A DNA stretch of 25,359 nt from JANOXC01 sp031418215 (GTDB lineage: Bacteria > Bacteroidota > Bacteroidia > AKYH767-A > OLB10): NCBI GenBank assembly GCA_031418215.1, contig JANOXC010000060.1, positions 1 to 25,359 on the forward strand. The letters run 5' to 3'. The position numbers and the translations under genes were made by a program. This document shows, piece by piece, positions 14,333-23,157 of the stretch. How positions within the stretch are numbered: position 1 is the stretch's first letter; each line of letters begins with the position of its first letter. Below the pieces are notes generated by a model. The model did not search any database. It had not been told where the DNA came from and saw nothing but the letters and a program-made list of their open reading frames with translations.

Positions 14333-15988
14333 ATGCCTACACCTTCTCATACAGCCGTCAGGTATATATTTGTTACCGGCGGAGTTACCTCATCCTTAGG
14401 CAAGGGAATCATCTCTGCTTCACTTGCCAAATTGTTGCAATCGCGCGGCTATTCTGTTACGATTCAAAAACTTGATCCATATATTAATGTGGACCCCGGC
14501 ACACTTAACCCTTATGAACACGGCGAATGTTATGTAACCAATGATGGGGCTGAAACCGATCTGGATCTTGGCCACTATGAGCGATTTTTAAATGTTCCAA
14601 CTTCTCGTGCCAATAATATTACCACCGGCCGCATCTATCAAACGGTTATTAATTTAGAAAGAGAAGGGGCTTATTTGGGAAAGACTGTTCAGGTTATTCC
14701 ACACATTACCGATGAAATAAAAAGAAGAATTAAGCTTCTTGGAGAAACCGGACAGTTTGAAATAGTGATTACTGAAATTGGTGGAACGGTAGGCGATATT
14801 GAATCATTACCTTATATTGAAGCTGTAAGACAGATGATCTGGGAAATGGGTTCGAATTGCTGTGTAATTCACCTAACCCTTTTACCCTATCTCAGCACAA
14901 CAGGCGAACTGAAAACAAAACCGACGCAGCACTCTGTAAAAGCACTGCTTGAATATGGTGTTCAGCCCGATGTATTGGTTTGCCGTACAGAAAAACCAAT
15001 GAGTAACGACATCCGTCGAAAGATTGCTTTGTTCTGTAATGTAAATATTAATGCAGTTATTGAATCTATTGATGCCAGCACTATTTATGATGTGCCTTTG
15101 TTAATGCTTAAAGAGCAGTTGGATAAAGTGGTGTTGAACAAATTAAAGTTACACTCACGCCATGATCCTGATATGGAAGCCTGGAAAAGCTTCCTCGGCA
15201 AGTATAAAAACCCTATTCATGAAGTTCGAATCGGATTGATTGGAAAATATATTGAACTTAAAGACGCTTATAAATCTATTGTAGAATCCTTTATACATGC
15301 CGGTGTTGCCAATGAATGCCGTGTTCGAATCGAATGGATTCACTCTGAAAAAATCGACAGTGAAAATGCCCGCAGTGTTTTTCAAAACCTGAGTGGTTTG
15401 CTGGTGGCTCCCGGTTTTGGCGAGCGTGGAATTGAGGGTAAGATTGCAGCCATCAAATATGCACGCGAAAACAAAGTGCCTTTCTTTGGAATTTGCCTTG
15501 GAATGCAATGTGCAGTAGTAGAATTCAGCCGCAATGTCCTATCCTTAAAAGATGCCCATTCAACAGAAATGAATCCGGACACTCCTCATCCTGTGATTGA
15601 CATGATGGAAGAACAAAAGAGCATCAAACACAAAGGCGGCACCATGCGTTTAGGTGAATATGCCTGCAACATTACCAAAGGGTCGAAAGCTGCAAGTATT
15701 TATGGCAAACAAAAAATATCGGAACGCCATCGTCATCGCTTTGAATTCAACAACAACTACTTAAGCTTTTTTGAACAAAATGGCATGATTGCCTCAGGCA
15801 TTAACCCCGATACAGGGCTTGTCGAGATCATCGAATTGAAAAATCACCCCTGGTTTGTAGGCGTACAATTTCATCCTGAATACAAAAGTACAGTTGAAAA
15901 TCCGCATCCATTATTTGTTCGATTTGTGAAAGCCGCACTCGATAAAAGTATGCATAGAAGTGAACAGGAAGAGTTGATTCCGGCATAA
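14333..15988 (+). CDS. pyrG: CTP synthase
   Basis: The product is 551 residues, the standard length. It converts UTP to CTP with ATP and glutamine in the cytosol. The N-terminal amidoligase domain (1-270) has the P-loop FVTGGVTSSLGKGI near 13-26 and the allosteric/UTP region YEHGECYVTNDGAETDLDLGHYERF. The C-terminal class I glutamine amidotransferase domain (about 298-540) has the nucleophile C388 in FFGICLGMQ and the His-Glu pair in QFHPEY (H514, E516). The ATG at 14333 is chosen over an in-frame TTG at 14324 because that TTG is part of the -7 promoter box. A palindromic octamer array follows the stop, then yidC. Confidence 0.97.
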   Translation: MPTPSHTAVRYIFVTGGVTSSLGKGIISASLAKLLQSRGYSVTIQKLDPYINVDPGTLNPYEHGECYVTNDGAETDLDLGHYERFLNVPTSRANNITTGRIYQTVINLEREGAYLGKTVQVIPHITDEIKRRIKLLGETGQFEIVITEIGGTVGDIESLPYIEAVRQMIWEMGSNCCVIHLTLLPYLSTTGELKTKPTQHSVKALLEYGVQPDVLVCRTEKPMSNDIRRKIALFCNVNINAVIESIDASTIYDVPLLMLKEQLDKVVLNKLKLHSRHDPDMEAWKSFLGKYKNPIHEVRIGLIGKYIELKDAYKSIVESFIHAGVANECRVRIEWIHSEKIDSENARSVFQNLSGLLVAPGFGERGIEGKIAAIKYARENKVPFFGICLGMQCAVVEFSRNVLSLKDAHSTEMNPDTPHPVIDMMEEQKSIKHKGGTMRLGEYACNITKGSKAASIYGKQKISERHRHRFEFNNNYLSFFEQNGMIASGINPDTGLVEIIELKNHPWFVGVQFHPEYKSTVENPHPLFVRFVKAALDKSMHRSEQEELIPA

Positions 15989-15990
15989 TT

Positions 15991-16070
15991 AATTAGCTGA
16001 TTTGAAAATTAGCCAATTAGCCAATTTAAATCACACATTGGCTAATTCGCTAATCAGTTAATTGACTAAT
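15991..16070. repeat. Palindromic octamer array after pyrG
   Basis: Ten consecutive 8-bp units occupy exactly 80 bp starting 3 nt after the stop. The first half is built of AATTAGCC/T-type units (15991, 16007, 16015). The second half carries the complement in the same 8-bp phase (GCTAAT at 16041 and 16049, GTTAAT at 16057, ACTAAT at 16065). The halves can pair as a long imperfect hairpin: AATTAGCCAAT (16015-16025) faces ATTGGCTAATT (16037-16047). It could terminate pyrG. Confidence 0.75.
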
Positions 16071-16112
16071 TTTCGTATCATAAAAATTAACCCGCAAATT
16101 GTCAATTCAGAC

Positions 16113-16120
16113 TATATTTG
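16113..16120 (+). promoter_or_regulatory. -7 promoter element of yidC
   Basis: TATATTTG is an exact TAnnTTTG match 19 nt before the yidC ATG. The start point would be near 16124. No clear TTTG is present at the -33 position (only TTAA at 16087). Confidence 0.55.
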
Positions 16121-16139
16121 CGCCCTCAAAAATCATTAA

Positions 16140-17996
16140 ATGGATCGTAATCAGGTCGCAGGACTTTTACTTATAGGGGCTATATTAATTGGCTTCAGCA
16201 TTTTCAATCAACCCAGTCCTGAAGAACTGATGGCTATGAAACACCGCCGCGACAGTATTGAGCAGGTGGAAAAAAAGTTGCAGGCGCCGGTCGCAGCAGC
16301 TAAACCAATTGCAACAACTACTGCATCAGTCATTGACAGTACCCTTTCTGATTCCGCACAAGCTGTTATTGCAACCTCTCAGTTCGGTTCATTTGCCAGT
16401 GCCGCTTCTGGAAAGGAAGAGCTTGTAACGCTGGAAAACGAACTCATCAAGGTTACCTTAACTACGAAAGGCGGCAGGGTGAAGGAGGTTTTGCTGAAAA
16501 AATATAAATCATTTTACGGATCTCCCGTCACGCTTTTTGGAGGTGATTCCACTCGCTTCGGGTTGAATTTCTTTTCCGATAACAAAACTATTTCCACCAA
16601 CGACCTATATTTTAAAAAGATTGGAAACACGTTTACGGTAAACAAAAATCAGCAAGGCAGCATCACCATGCGACTAGAAGCAGGCGCGGGAAAATATATT
16701 GATTATATATATACGCTAAAGGGGAACTCTTACCTCGTTGGGTATAAGATGAACTTCACAGGGATCAGCGATGTGGTGGCTCCTAATGCCAGTTACATGG
16801 AACTCGACTGGAATCAATCGTTACAAAATCAAGAACGTGAAGCCAAAGGTGAAAGACCAAATTCAACTATTTATTACCGCTATGATGGCGCAGAAGAAGA
16901 GGTCGATTACTTAAGCGAAACAAGTGATGCTTCTGAGGAGTTGAAAACAAAAGTAAAATGGGTTGCAATGAAACAGCATTTTTTCACCCAGGTGCTGATT
17001 GCCGATCAGAGTTTTGAAAAGCCTACACATATAGAGACCATTGGTTCAACTAGTGAAGACCTTGAACAAGTCAAGATGATGAAAGCCAGTTTTACTATTC
17101 CATATAATCATGGTGCAAGCGAAACATTTGGCATGCAGTTTTATTTTGGACCCAATCATTACCAGATCTTAAAAAAGACCGGACACGATCTTCAAAAACA
17201 GATTCCTTTGGGTTGGGGCCTTTTTGGATGGGTAAATCGTTTCCTCGTTATTCCTATCTTCAATTTTCTGGATAGTTTTAGCCTGAACTATGGCCTCATT
17301 ATCCTGATTCTTACGATTGCAATTAAAATATTGTTGTTGCCGCTGACCTACAAAGCCTATCTCTCTCAGGCAAAAATGAAGGTGTTGAAGCCGGAGATTG
17401 AAGTTATTCAAGCAAATAATAAAGAAGAACCTGTTAAGTTACAACAGGAGATGATGGCATTATACCGTAAAGCCGGCGTAAGCCCATTGGGTGGTTGTTG
17501 GCCCATGCTGCTACAAATGCCGATTTTATTCGCCATGTTGCGCTTCTTCCCATCATCTATTGAGCTGCGTCAACAAAGTTTCCTTTGGGCGAAAGACTTA
17601 AGCACTTACGACTCTATCCTCGATCTGCCCTTCACCATTCCTTTTTATGGCGCACATGTCAGTTTGTTTACTTTATTGATGACTGCGTCTACACTGTTAT
17701 TGACTGCCTTCAACAGCCAGAGTGCCGCTACCAATCCACAAATGAAATGGATGATGTACCTGATGCCTGTATTCTTCATGGGATTCCTCAACAGTTTCTC
17801 TGCAGGATTAAATTACTATTATTTCCTTGCCAATGTCATTAGTATAGGACAGCAGTTTTTATTCCGCTCTTTTGTAGATGAGGATGCCATCCACAAGAAA
17901 ATTCAGGAGAATAAAAAGAAACCGGCTCAGAAATCTAAATTTCAGCAACGATTGGAGGATATGGCAAAGCAAAGAGGCTATAAACTTCCCAAGTAA
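16140..17996 (+). CDS. yidC: Membrane protein insertase YidC/Oxa1
   Basis: The product is 618 residues, typical for the long Bacteroidota form. It inserts and folds inner-membrane proteins alone or with SecYEG. The N-terminal TM helix (6-23, VAGLLLIGAILIGFSIF) is followed by an Ala/Thr-rich linker and the large periplasmic beta domain (about 95-345). The conserved insertase core starts near 358 with GLFGWVNRFLVIPIFNFLDS and LNYGLIILILTIAIKILLLP, then the cytoplasmic hairpin SQAKMKVLKPEIEVIQ, AGVSPLGGCWPMLLQMPI and three further hydrophobic segments. The C-terminal tail is Lys-rich, as needed for ribosome contact. It has its own -7 box. The next gene, hppD, also has its own promoter. Confidence 0.96.
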   Translation: MDRNQVAGLLLIGAILIGFSIFNQPSPEELMAMKHRRDSIEQVEKKLQAPVAAAKPIATTTASVIDSTLSDSAQAVIATSQFGSFASAASGKEELVTLENELIKVTLTTKGGRVKEVLLKKYKSFYGSPVTLFGGDSTRFGLNFFSDNKTISTNDLYFKKIGNTFTVNKNQQGSITMRLEAGAGKYIDYIYTLKGNSYLVGYKMNFTGISDVVAPNASYMELDWNQSLQNQEREAKGERPNSTIYYRYDGAEEEVDYLSETSDASEELKTKVKWVAMKQHFFTQVLIADQSFEKPTHIETIGSTSEDLEQVKMMKASFTIPYNHGASETFGMQFYFGPNHYQILKKTGHDLQKQIPLGWGLFGWVNRFLVIPIFNFLDSFSLNYGLIILILTIAIKILLLPLTYKAYLSQAKMKVLKPEIEVIQANNKEEPVKLQQEMMALYRKAGVSPLGGCWPMLLQMPILFAMLRFFPSSIELRQQSFLWAKDLSTYDSILDLPFTIPFYGAHVSLFTLLMTASTLLLTAFNSQSAATNPQMKWMMYLMPVFFMGFLNSFSAGLNYYYFLANVISIGQQFLFRSFVDEDAIHKKIQENKKKPAQKSKFQQRLEDMAKQRGYKLPK

Positions 17997-18000
17997 TTTG

Positions 18001-18056
18001 GTCGTTTTTTAGTTTCTACATCACTCCATGTTGTGATGGAACAAAAAAGCGAAGCG
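18001..18056. terminator. Imperfect hairpin after yidC, possible terminator
   Basis: CATCAC (18019-18024) pairs with GTGATG (18033-18038) around an 8-nt loop. T-run (18005-18010) and A-run (18042-18047) flanks can extend the pairing with bulges. It lies about 5 nt after the yidC stop. Confidence 0.35.
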
Positions 18057-18080
18057 GAGACTATTCCTGACTAAAATCAC

Positions 18081-18111
18081 TTTCAGACCGTTTTTTTATT
18101 ATATACCTTTG
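18081..18111 (+). promoter_or_regulatory. Promoter of hppD
   Basis: TTTC (18081-18084, one base from TTTG), a 19-nt spacer and TACCTTTG (18104-18111, exact TAnnTTTG). The leader to the ATG at 18132 would be about 17 nt. Confidence 0.6.
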
Positions 18112-18131
18112 TGGCATAAAATACTTATACC

Positions 18132-19226
18132 ATGTCACAAGACTTTCTCCCGCTAAACGGCACCGATCATGTTGAATTTTATGTTGGCAATGCCAAGCAG
18201 GCTGCATATTACTATCAACACGCTTATGGTTTTGAACTGGTAGCTTACGCAGGTCCTGAAACAGGAGTTCGCGAAAAAGCTTCTTATGTTTTACAACAAG
18301 GAAAAATGCGTTTTGTGTTATCTTCAGCATTGCATCCTGATCATGAAATAACCAGACACGTGGCTTTGCATGGCGATGGCGTTAAAGTGCTTGCACTTTG
18401 GGTAGATGATGCGGAAAAATCTTTTTATGAGACCATGTCGCGCGGAGCGAAAGCACATACACAACCAACTGTATTGAGTGACGATAATGGAGAAGTGAAA
18501 ATTTCTGCAATTCATACTTATGGTGAAACAATTCACAAATTCATTGAACGTAAAAATTACACAGGCCCGTTCATGCCTGGCTTTAAAGCTGCAAAAAGCA
18601 ATTTCCCTATAAAACCCGTTGGATTCAAACATGTTGATCATTGCGTTGGTAATGTGGAGTTGGGCAAGATGAATGAGTGGGTGAAGTTTTATGAAGACGT
18701 GATGGGCTTTAAGATGATTATCACTTTTGATGATAAAGACATCAGCACAGAATATTCAGCGCTTATGAGTAAGGTTGTTGCCAGTGGAAACGGATATATA
18801 AAGTTCCCAATTAACGAACCTGCTTCCGGAAAACGGAAATCACAGATCGAAGAATATATAGAGTTTTATCATGGTGCCGGAGTACAGCATATTGCAATTG
18901 CCACCGACGATATTATTGCAACGGTAACTGAATTGCGTTTACGAGGCATTGATTTTTTACATGTGCCCGACACCTATTATGAAGAAGTTTGGCAGCGTGT
19001 AGGAAAAATAAATGAGGACGTTAACTTAATTAAAAAATTAAATATTCTCGTTGATCGTGATGATGAAGGCTACTTGTTACAACTCTTTACTAAACCGCAA
19101 CAAGATAGACCTACCGTGTTTTTTGAAATCATCCAACGCTGCGGTGCTAAATCTTTTGGCAAAGGGAACTTCAAGGCTTTATTTGAAGCCATTGAACGTG
19201 AACAGGACATCAGGGGTAATTTGTAA
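18132..19226 (+). CDS. hppD: 4-hydroxyphenylpyruvate dioxygenase
   Basis: The product is 364 residues. It is an Fe(II) enzyme that turns 4-hydroxyphenylpyruvate into homogentisate, the second step of tyrosine breakdown. Two vicinal-oxygen-chelate domains are seen (about 10-140 and 163-335). The iron ligands fit H170 (FKHVDHCVGNV), H253 (GVQHIAIATDD) and E332 (VFFEIIQR). The C-terminal GAKSFGKGNFKALFEAIE is the family's gating helix region. No homogentisate dioxygenase gene is adjacent in this window, so the rest of the pathway must be elsewhere. It has its own promoter. An 18-bp palindrome follows the stop. Confidence 0.96.
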   Translation: MSQDFLPLNGTDHVEFYVGNAKQAAYYYQHAYGFELVAYAGPETGVREKASYVLQQGKMRFVLSSALHPDHEITRHVALHGDGVKVLALWVDDAEKSFYETMSRGAKAHTQPTVLSDDNGEVKISAIHTYGETIHKFIERKNYTGPFMPGFKAAKSNFPIKPVGFKHVDHCVGNVELGKMNEWVKFYEDVMGFKMIITFDDKDISTEYSALMSKVVASGNGYIKFPINEPASGKRKSQIEEYIEFYHGAGVQHIAIATDDIIATVTELRLRGIDFLHVPDTYYEEVWQRVGKINEDVNLIKKLNILVDRDDEGYLLQLFTKPQQDRPTVFFEIIQRCGAKSFGKGNFKALFEAIEREQDIRGNL

Positions 19227-19231
19227 TTCCT

Positions 19232-19249
19232 GAAATTTTTAAAAATTTC
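19232..19249. repeat. Perfect 18-bp palindrome after hppD
   Basis: GAAATTTTTAAAAATTTC equals its own reverse complement and starts 6 nt after the hppD stop. With no G/C core and no loop it is a weak terminator; it could instead bind a dimeric protein. Confidence 0.45.
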
Positions 19250-19466
19250 TTCGGCTTACGTACTGAAATTACAGAAATCATTCTTTGTGTAACTGAAAAA
19301 ATTCTTATCAGTATACTATTTTGTGGGCTGTCGGTTTCGACTTTTTAGAATTCTTTTTATCATGCTAACGGACTGATTTTACAACTACAATCCACATTAA
19401 AGGCGATTGGCTGAAACTTTTCATAAGGCAATCAGTATAACGTTTGAATAAAATCCAACGATTGCC

Positions 19467-21416
19467 ATGTCCAGAAAATTACGTCAACTCTCCTCACTTA
19501 AACTCAGCCTCCGTTTAACACTGGCTGCTGCAGCAATAGCATTATCTGGTCTTATAGCGATGCTTCTTATCGTTTTTAACCTCACAAAAGAAGAAATGAG
19601 TCATGCTGAAACGAACATGGTTTTCAAAACAGCAGAAACCTCTCAAATAAAAACCAATGTATTGCGCGGAAGCATCAATCAATTGGCTTTAGGCGTAATG
19701 ATTGAAACAACAGGCAATGGAAATACTTTAAAACTCAACAATATTGAATTTAATGCCCATGGCACCACACTTCCTGTTGCAAGCCAAATTGAAAATGCAC
19801 GCCTTTGGTATACCGGAAACAGCGGAGATTTTATCCCAAGTCAGCAGGTTTACAGTACTATTTTGAAAATTACTGAAAAGAATTTTGAATTTAATTGCAA
19901 CCAAAGTCTGCTCTCAGGTAAAAACTACTTTTGGTTGACTTTTGACATTAAACCTGATGCTTCCATTTCAATGGGAGCAGTGGACGCCGAATGTATTGAC
20001 ATGAATATCGGTGCTGTTACCTATCAGCCTGAGATTAATGCGCCGGAAGGAAAACGTACCATTGACTCAAATATTCCCTTTTACAGTAATGGCAATAACG
20101 TAGTTAATAATATTAATGCATGGAATTCAAAACGTGATGGCACCGGTGTTCCGCCAAAACAGTTGTATGCCCCACATCACACTTACTTTGTACAGGCAGG
20201 TCATCATATGATCAATGCTTCTGCCACTAATTTGTATGCTTTGGTTGTAGAAAAAGGCGGCGAGTTACGCATCACCGCTCCTTTGCGTATGAGCTCAATG
20301 AATATTGCATGTGGTGGTATGGTGCAGATGGATGCTATTATCACCGACTTTTATTGCTTCGATGAATTCAATATGGATAACGGTGCCAATTATTTGCACA
20401 ACAGCGCAGGTTTTATGCCGGCACAGTATTGCAATTTCAGCCGCAGCTCCAACCAGACCTTCTACCAATACGGCAAAACCACCTTCCAGGATAATATCCA
20501 ATGGGGTAATCTAACCGTTGATGCAACAAGCCCGGTAAATATTGATTTGGAAAACTGCATCAATAATATTCAAGGAAATTTTGAAGTGAAGAAAACCGCA
20601 AAAGACAATTATATATATATTGGAGCAGCAGACACCATTAATATCGGCGGAAACCTAGCCATCACTGGCGGAAGATTCATGGGAATTGCAGGTCCGGGCA
20701 AAGGAATGCTGGTTATTAATCTTCAACATGATTTGATTGTACGTTCAGGCGCCATTCATGATGCAGGATTCATCAGTAATGAAACGGCAGGAACGATCCT
20801 GAATATTAAAGGTGATGTTGCACTATTATCCGGAACATTTGATTTTAACCGAAGCAAGAGAGGAAACTCTTCGATTAATATTGGATCATTAGACAAGACT
20901 TGTCATTGGATGCAAAAAACAGCTTGTGAAATAACACTTGGCAACACCAATGTAAGCCAAAGTTGTGAATTGGAACTCATGGGTGATAAGTTTGGTGAAA
21001 TAGCGGCTGGAAGAAAATTAACTGTTTCCCGCTTCGGTCGTTTAATGTGTGGCAAAAACCAGGTTACTGGTGATGGAGGTTTTGAGTTGGAAGATTTTGC
21101 AACTTTGGGAATAGGACATGCTGATGGTATTTGCTCAGAAGATGCAGTTGGCAATATCATTACCCACGACCGTTTGTTTCATTCAGGCGCTTACTATTAT
21201 TATTATCTAGGTGAAAGCCCTCAGCAAACCGGTATGTTTGTTACCCAACCATTGCCAAACACTGTTCGTGCTATCATTGTACAGAAAGATAAGAATTCAC
21301 AAACGGTATCTCTCTCACACGAAATAGCAGTGATAGAAAATGTGAAAATCAACAAAGGCGACCTTGATCAGCGACGTGGAAAATTAATCCTTCCCAAGAC
21401 TTCTGAAACACCTTAG
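19467..21416 (+). CDS. Membrane-anchored or secreted BNR-associated beta-rich protein
   Basis: The product is 649 residues. After a basic start, residues about 17-38 (LTLAAAAIALSGLIAMLLIVF) form one hydrophobic helix without a clear cleavage site, so it may be an anchor or an uncleaved signal. Residues about 48-190 fit the BNR-associated N-terminal domain found in sialidase-like Bacteroidota proteins: INQLALGVMIETTGNGNTLK, ARLWYTGNSGDF and NYFWLTFDIKPDASI are its characteristic strands. From about 225 to the end is a series of short beta strands with repeating Gly/Asn turns (ITAPLRMSSMNIACGGM, INIGGNLAITGGRF, LNIKGDVALLSGTFDF), suggesting a parallel beta-helix or carpet. No catalytic motif is recognised. 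No T9SS sorting domain is seen; the end (GKLILPKTSETP) looks abrupt. The ATG start follows a weak AACGTTTG box. Confidence 0.65.
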   Translation: MSRKLRQLSSLKLSLRLTLAAAAIALSGLIAMLLIVFNLTKEEMSHAETNMVFKTAETSQIKTNVLRGSINQLALGVMIETTGNGNTLKLNNIEFNAHGTTLPVASQIENARLWYTGNSGDFIPSQQVYSTILKITEKNFEFNCNQSLLSGKNYFWLTFDIKPDASISMGAVDAECIDMNIGAVTYQPEINAPEGKRTIDSNIPFYSNGNNVVNNINAWNSKRDGTGVPPKQLYAPHHTYFVQAGHHMINASATNLYALVVEKGGELRITAPLRMSSMNIACGGMVQMDAIITDFYCFDEFNMDNGANYLHNSAGFMPAQYCNFSRSSNQTFYQYGKTTFQDNIQWGNLTVDATSPVNIDLENCINNIQGNFEVKKTAKDNYIYIGAADTINIGGNLAITGGRFMGIAGPGKGMLVINLQHDLIVRSGAIHDAGFISNETAGTILNIKGDVALLSGTFDFNRSKRGNSSINIGSLDKTCHWMQKTACEITLGNTNVSQSCELELMGDKFGEIAAGRKLTVSRFGRLMCGKNQVTGDGGFELEDFATLGIGHADGICSEDAVGNIITHDRLFHSGAYYYYYLGESPQQTGMFVTQPLPNTVRAIIVQKDKNSQTVSLSHEIAVIENVKINKGDLDQRRGKLILPKTSETP

Positions 21417-21776
21417 TGATTCATTTTATCAATTTGTCTCGCTAATTTGATTTCATAAATCATACTTTTCTTTAGATTCGAATAGTATAATTGGATTTCC
21501 AATATCAATTTAGTTATGCCAATTAGTTGTTTTGTCCTGCTTTTTTTCATGTAACATTTCTTGCACTATTAACATTGCATTGTTGAGAAAAGCATTACAT
21601 TTTACTGGAAGACAGCCATTATATAGTTCTACTTTTACATCCGAACAACAAACACCCTTTACCTTTTCGCTAGCAACGCTGCTTATTTCCAAAAACACAG
21701 TACCGGACAAGACAATTAATACTCAGACATGGGGAGGGGGATGCTATTTCGAAAACGTATTAATTGATAGATAAAA
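21417..21776. other. Non-coding stretch before the alpha-oxoamine synthase gene
   Basis: This is 360 bp with no gene I can support. Short frames exist on both strands (minus 21510-21710; plus 21532-21774), but both depend on TTG starts and match nothing I recognise. The minus frame contains VKGVCCSDVKVELYNGC and might be a gene remnant. No TAnnTTTG promoter was found for the next gene. Confidence 0.5.
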
Positions 21777-23060
21777 ATGAGCCAAACGAGCAATGAGTTG
21801 AAAAGTAAGCATGATCAAATGCTTGACATTCTGGATGAGATTTCCTTTTCAGGCAGGAACCTCGGTATTTTATTTCAAACATTTGAAGATACTGAGCTTG
21901 ATGGAAAGCATGTAACAATTAATGGTAAACGTATGGTCAATTTTGGATCATGCAGTTACCTTGGTTTGGAAATGGACCGTCGTTTAATAGCAGGTACAAT
22001 AGATGCTGTTACAAGATACGGAACCAATTTCTCCTCGTCAAGAGCTTACCTTTCAACACCACTTTATGAAGAACTGGAAAACAAGCTCGCAATCATTTTT
22101 GGAAACAAGGTTGTTGTAACCAATAACACTACAACCGGACACCTGGCAAATATTCCGATGTTGATTGGCGACAACGATGCTGTTATTTTAGATGTAAATG
22201 TGCATAGCAGTGTACAACAGGCAGTAAGTCTTTTACATGATCGTCAAATCAGTATTGAAGTGGTCCGTCACAATAGGCTTGACCTGCTTGAAGATCGGAT
22301 TAAGGCATTAAGTGTAAAGCATGATAAAATCTGGTACATGTCAGATGGCGTGTATTCGATGTTCGGTGACCTTGCACCAATCAAAGAATTGAACGCAATG
22401 CTCGACACTTATGAGCAATTGCATTTATATGTAGATGATGCCCACGGCATGAGTTGGGCAGGTGAAAACGGTGCAGGATATTCGAGCAGTCAGTTGCGAA
22501 ATCATGAGCGACTTTTTCTTACTACATCGTTGGGAAAAGCATTCGGATCAGGTGGCGGCGTCCTTGTATTCCCGGATGATAAAAGCTACCACAGGGTGCG
22601 CGACTTCGGCCGCACATTGATCTTTTCTATCCAGATTCCACCTCCTGTTTTAGGCGCCAGTATTGCCTCTTCCAAAATACACTTAAGCCCGGAAATATAT
22701 GTCCTACAGAAAAAACTGCAGGAGCGTATTAAATTCTTTAATCAGACAGCAAAAATGTATGAATTGCCTTTGATACGTGAGTCATTAAGTCCTGTAATGT
22801 TTATTGGTGCAGGAAAACCATTGGTAGGATATAACATGGTCCGAAGGCTGATGAATGCAGGTTTTTTTGTAAATCTTTCTGTGTTTCCAAGTGTTGCATA
22901 CACCAATACCGGATTACGGATACCAATTACACTCCATCATACAAATGAAGATATTGAAAACCTCATTAAGGTAATAGCATTGAATTTACCAATTGCCATG
23001 AAGGAATCTGGCCAAACGATGAAAAACTTATTACAATACTTCAAATTAAATCGCAGCTGA
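21777..23060 (+). CDS. Alpha-oxoamine synthase family PLP enzyme (AONS/KBL/CqsA-like)
   Basis: The product is 427 residues, cytosolic. The fold type I PLP family condenses an acyl-CoA with an amino acid. Family landmarks: VNFGSCSYLGLEMDRRL (54-70), TNFSSSRAYLSTPLYEELE (83-101), the PLP-stacking H143 in DVNVHSSVQ, YVDDAHGMSWAGENGAG (218-234) with D221 and H223, and the Schiff-base lysine K254 in TSLGKAFGSGGG. The N-terminus is about 25-30 residues longer than BioF or Kbl. No biotin, threonine or sphingolipid genes are adjacent, so substrate and product cannot be assigned; serine palmitoyltransferase, AONS or a signal synthase like CqsA/LqsA are all possible. A small secreted protein gene follows after 97 bp, with a terminator-like stem between. 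Confidence 0.85.
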   Translation: MSQTSNELKSKHDQMLDILDEISFSGRNLGILFQTFEDTELDGKHVTINGKRMVNFGSCSYLGLEMDRRLIAGTIDAVTRYGTNFSSSRAYLSTPLYEELENKLAIIFGNKVVVTNNTTTGHLANIPMLIGDNDAVILDVNVHSSVQQAVSLLHDRQISIEVVRHNRLDLLEDRIKALSVKHDKIWYMSDGVYSMFGDLAPIKELNAMLDTYEQLHLYVDDAHGMSWAGENGAGYSSSQLRNHERLFLTTSLGKAFGSGGGVLVFPDDKSYHRVRDFGRTLIFSIQIPPPVLGASIASSKIHLSPEIYVLQKKLQERIKFFNQTAKMYELPLIRESLSPVMFIGAGKPLVGYNMVRRLMNAGFFVNLSVFPSVAYTNTGLRIPITLHHTNEDIENLIKVIALNLPIAMKESGQTMKNLLQYFKLNRS

Positions 23061-23068
23061 ACACAATT

Positions 23069-23107
23069 CCCGAATTGAAACCAACTTTAGATCGGGTTTC
23101 TATTTTA
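23069..23107 (+). terminator. Probable terminator of the alpha-oxoamine synthase gene
   Basis: CCCGA (23069-23073) pairs with TCGGG (23092-23096), followed by TTTCTATTTT. An alternative stem GAAACC (23077-23082) with GGTTTC (23095-23100) overlaps it. The structure is 9 nt after the stop. Confidence 0.4.
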
Positions 23108-23157
23108 CTTCTTTACTTCTCTCAATTAGCCTGACTAAAAAAATCAACTCTTACTTT

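Noticed and set aside
15991..16070. CRISPR-like reading of the octamer array
   Set aside because: Units are 8 bp with no unique spacers of constant length, and there are no cas genes nearby.
16703..16715. Runs of TATATATA inside several genes (for example yidC and the BNR-associated gene)
   Set aside because: They encode Ile-Tyr repeats in frame and fit normal codon use in an A/T-leaning genome.
21510..21710. Minus-strand 66-residue frame in the gap before the oxoamine synthase
   Set aside because: It has only a TTG start, no recognisable domain and no promoter; it may be a remnant but cannot be supported as a gene.
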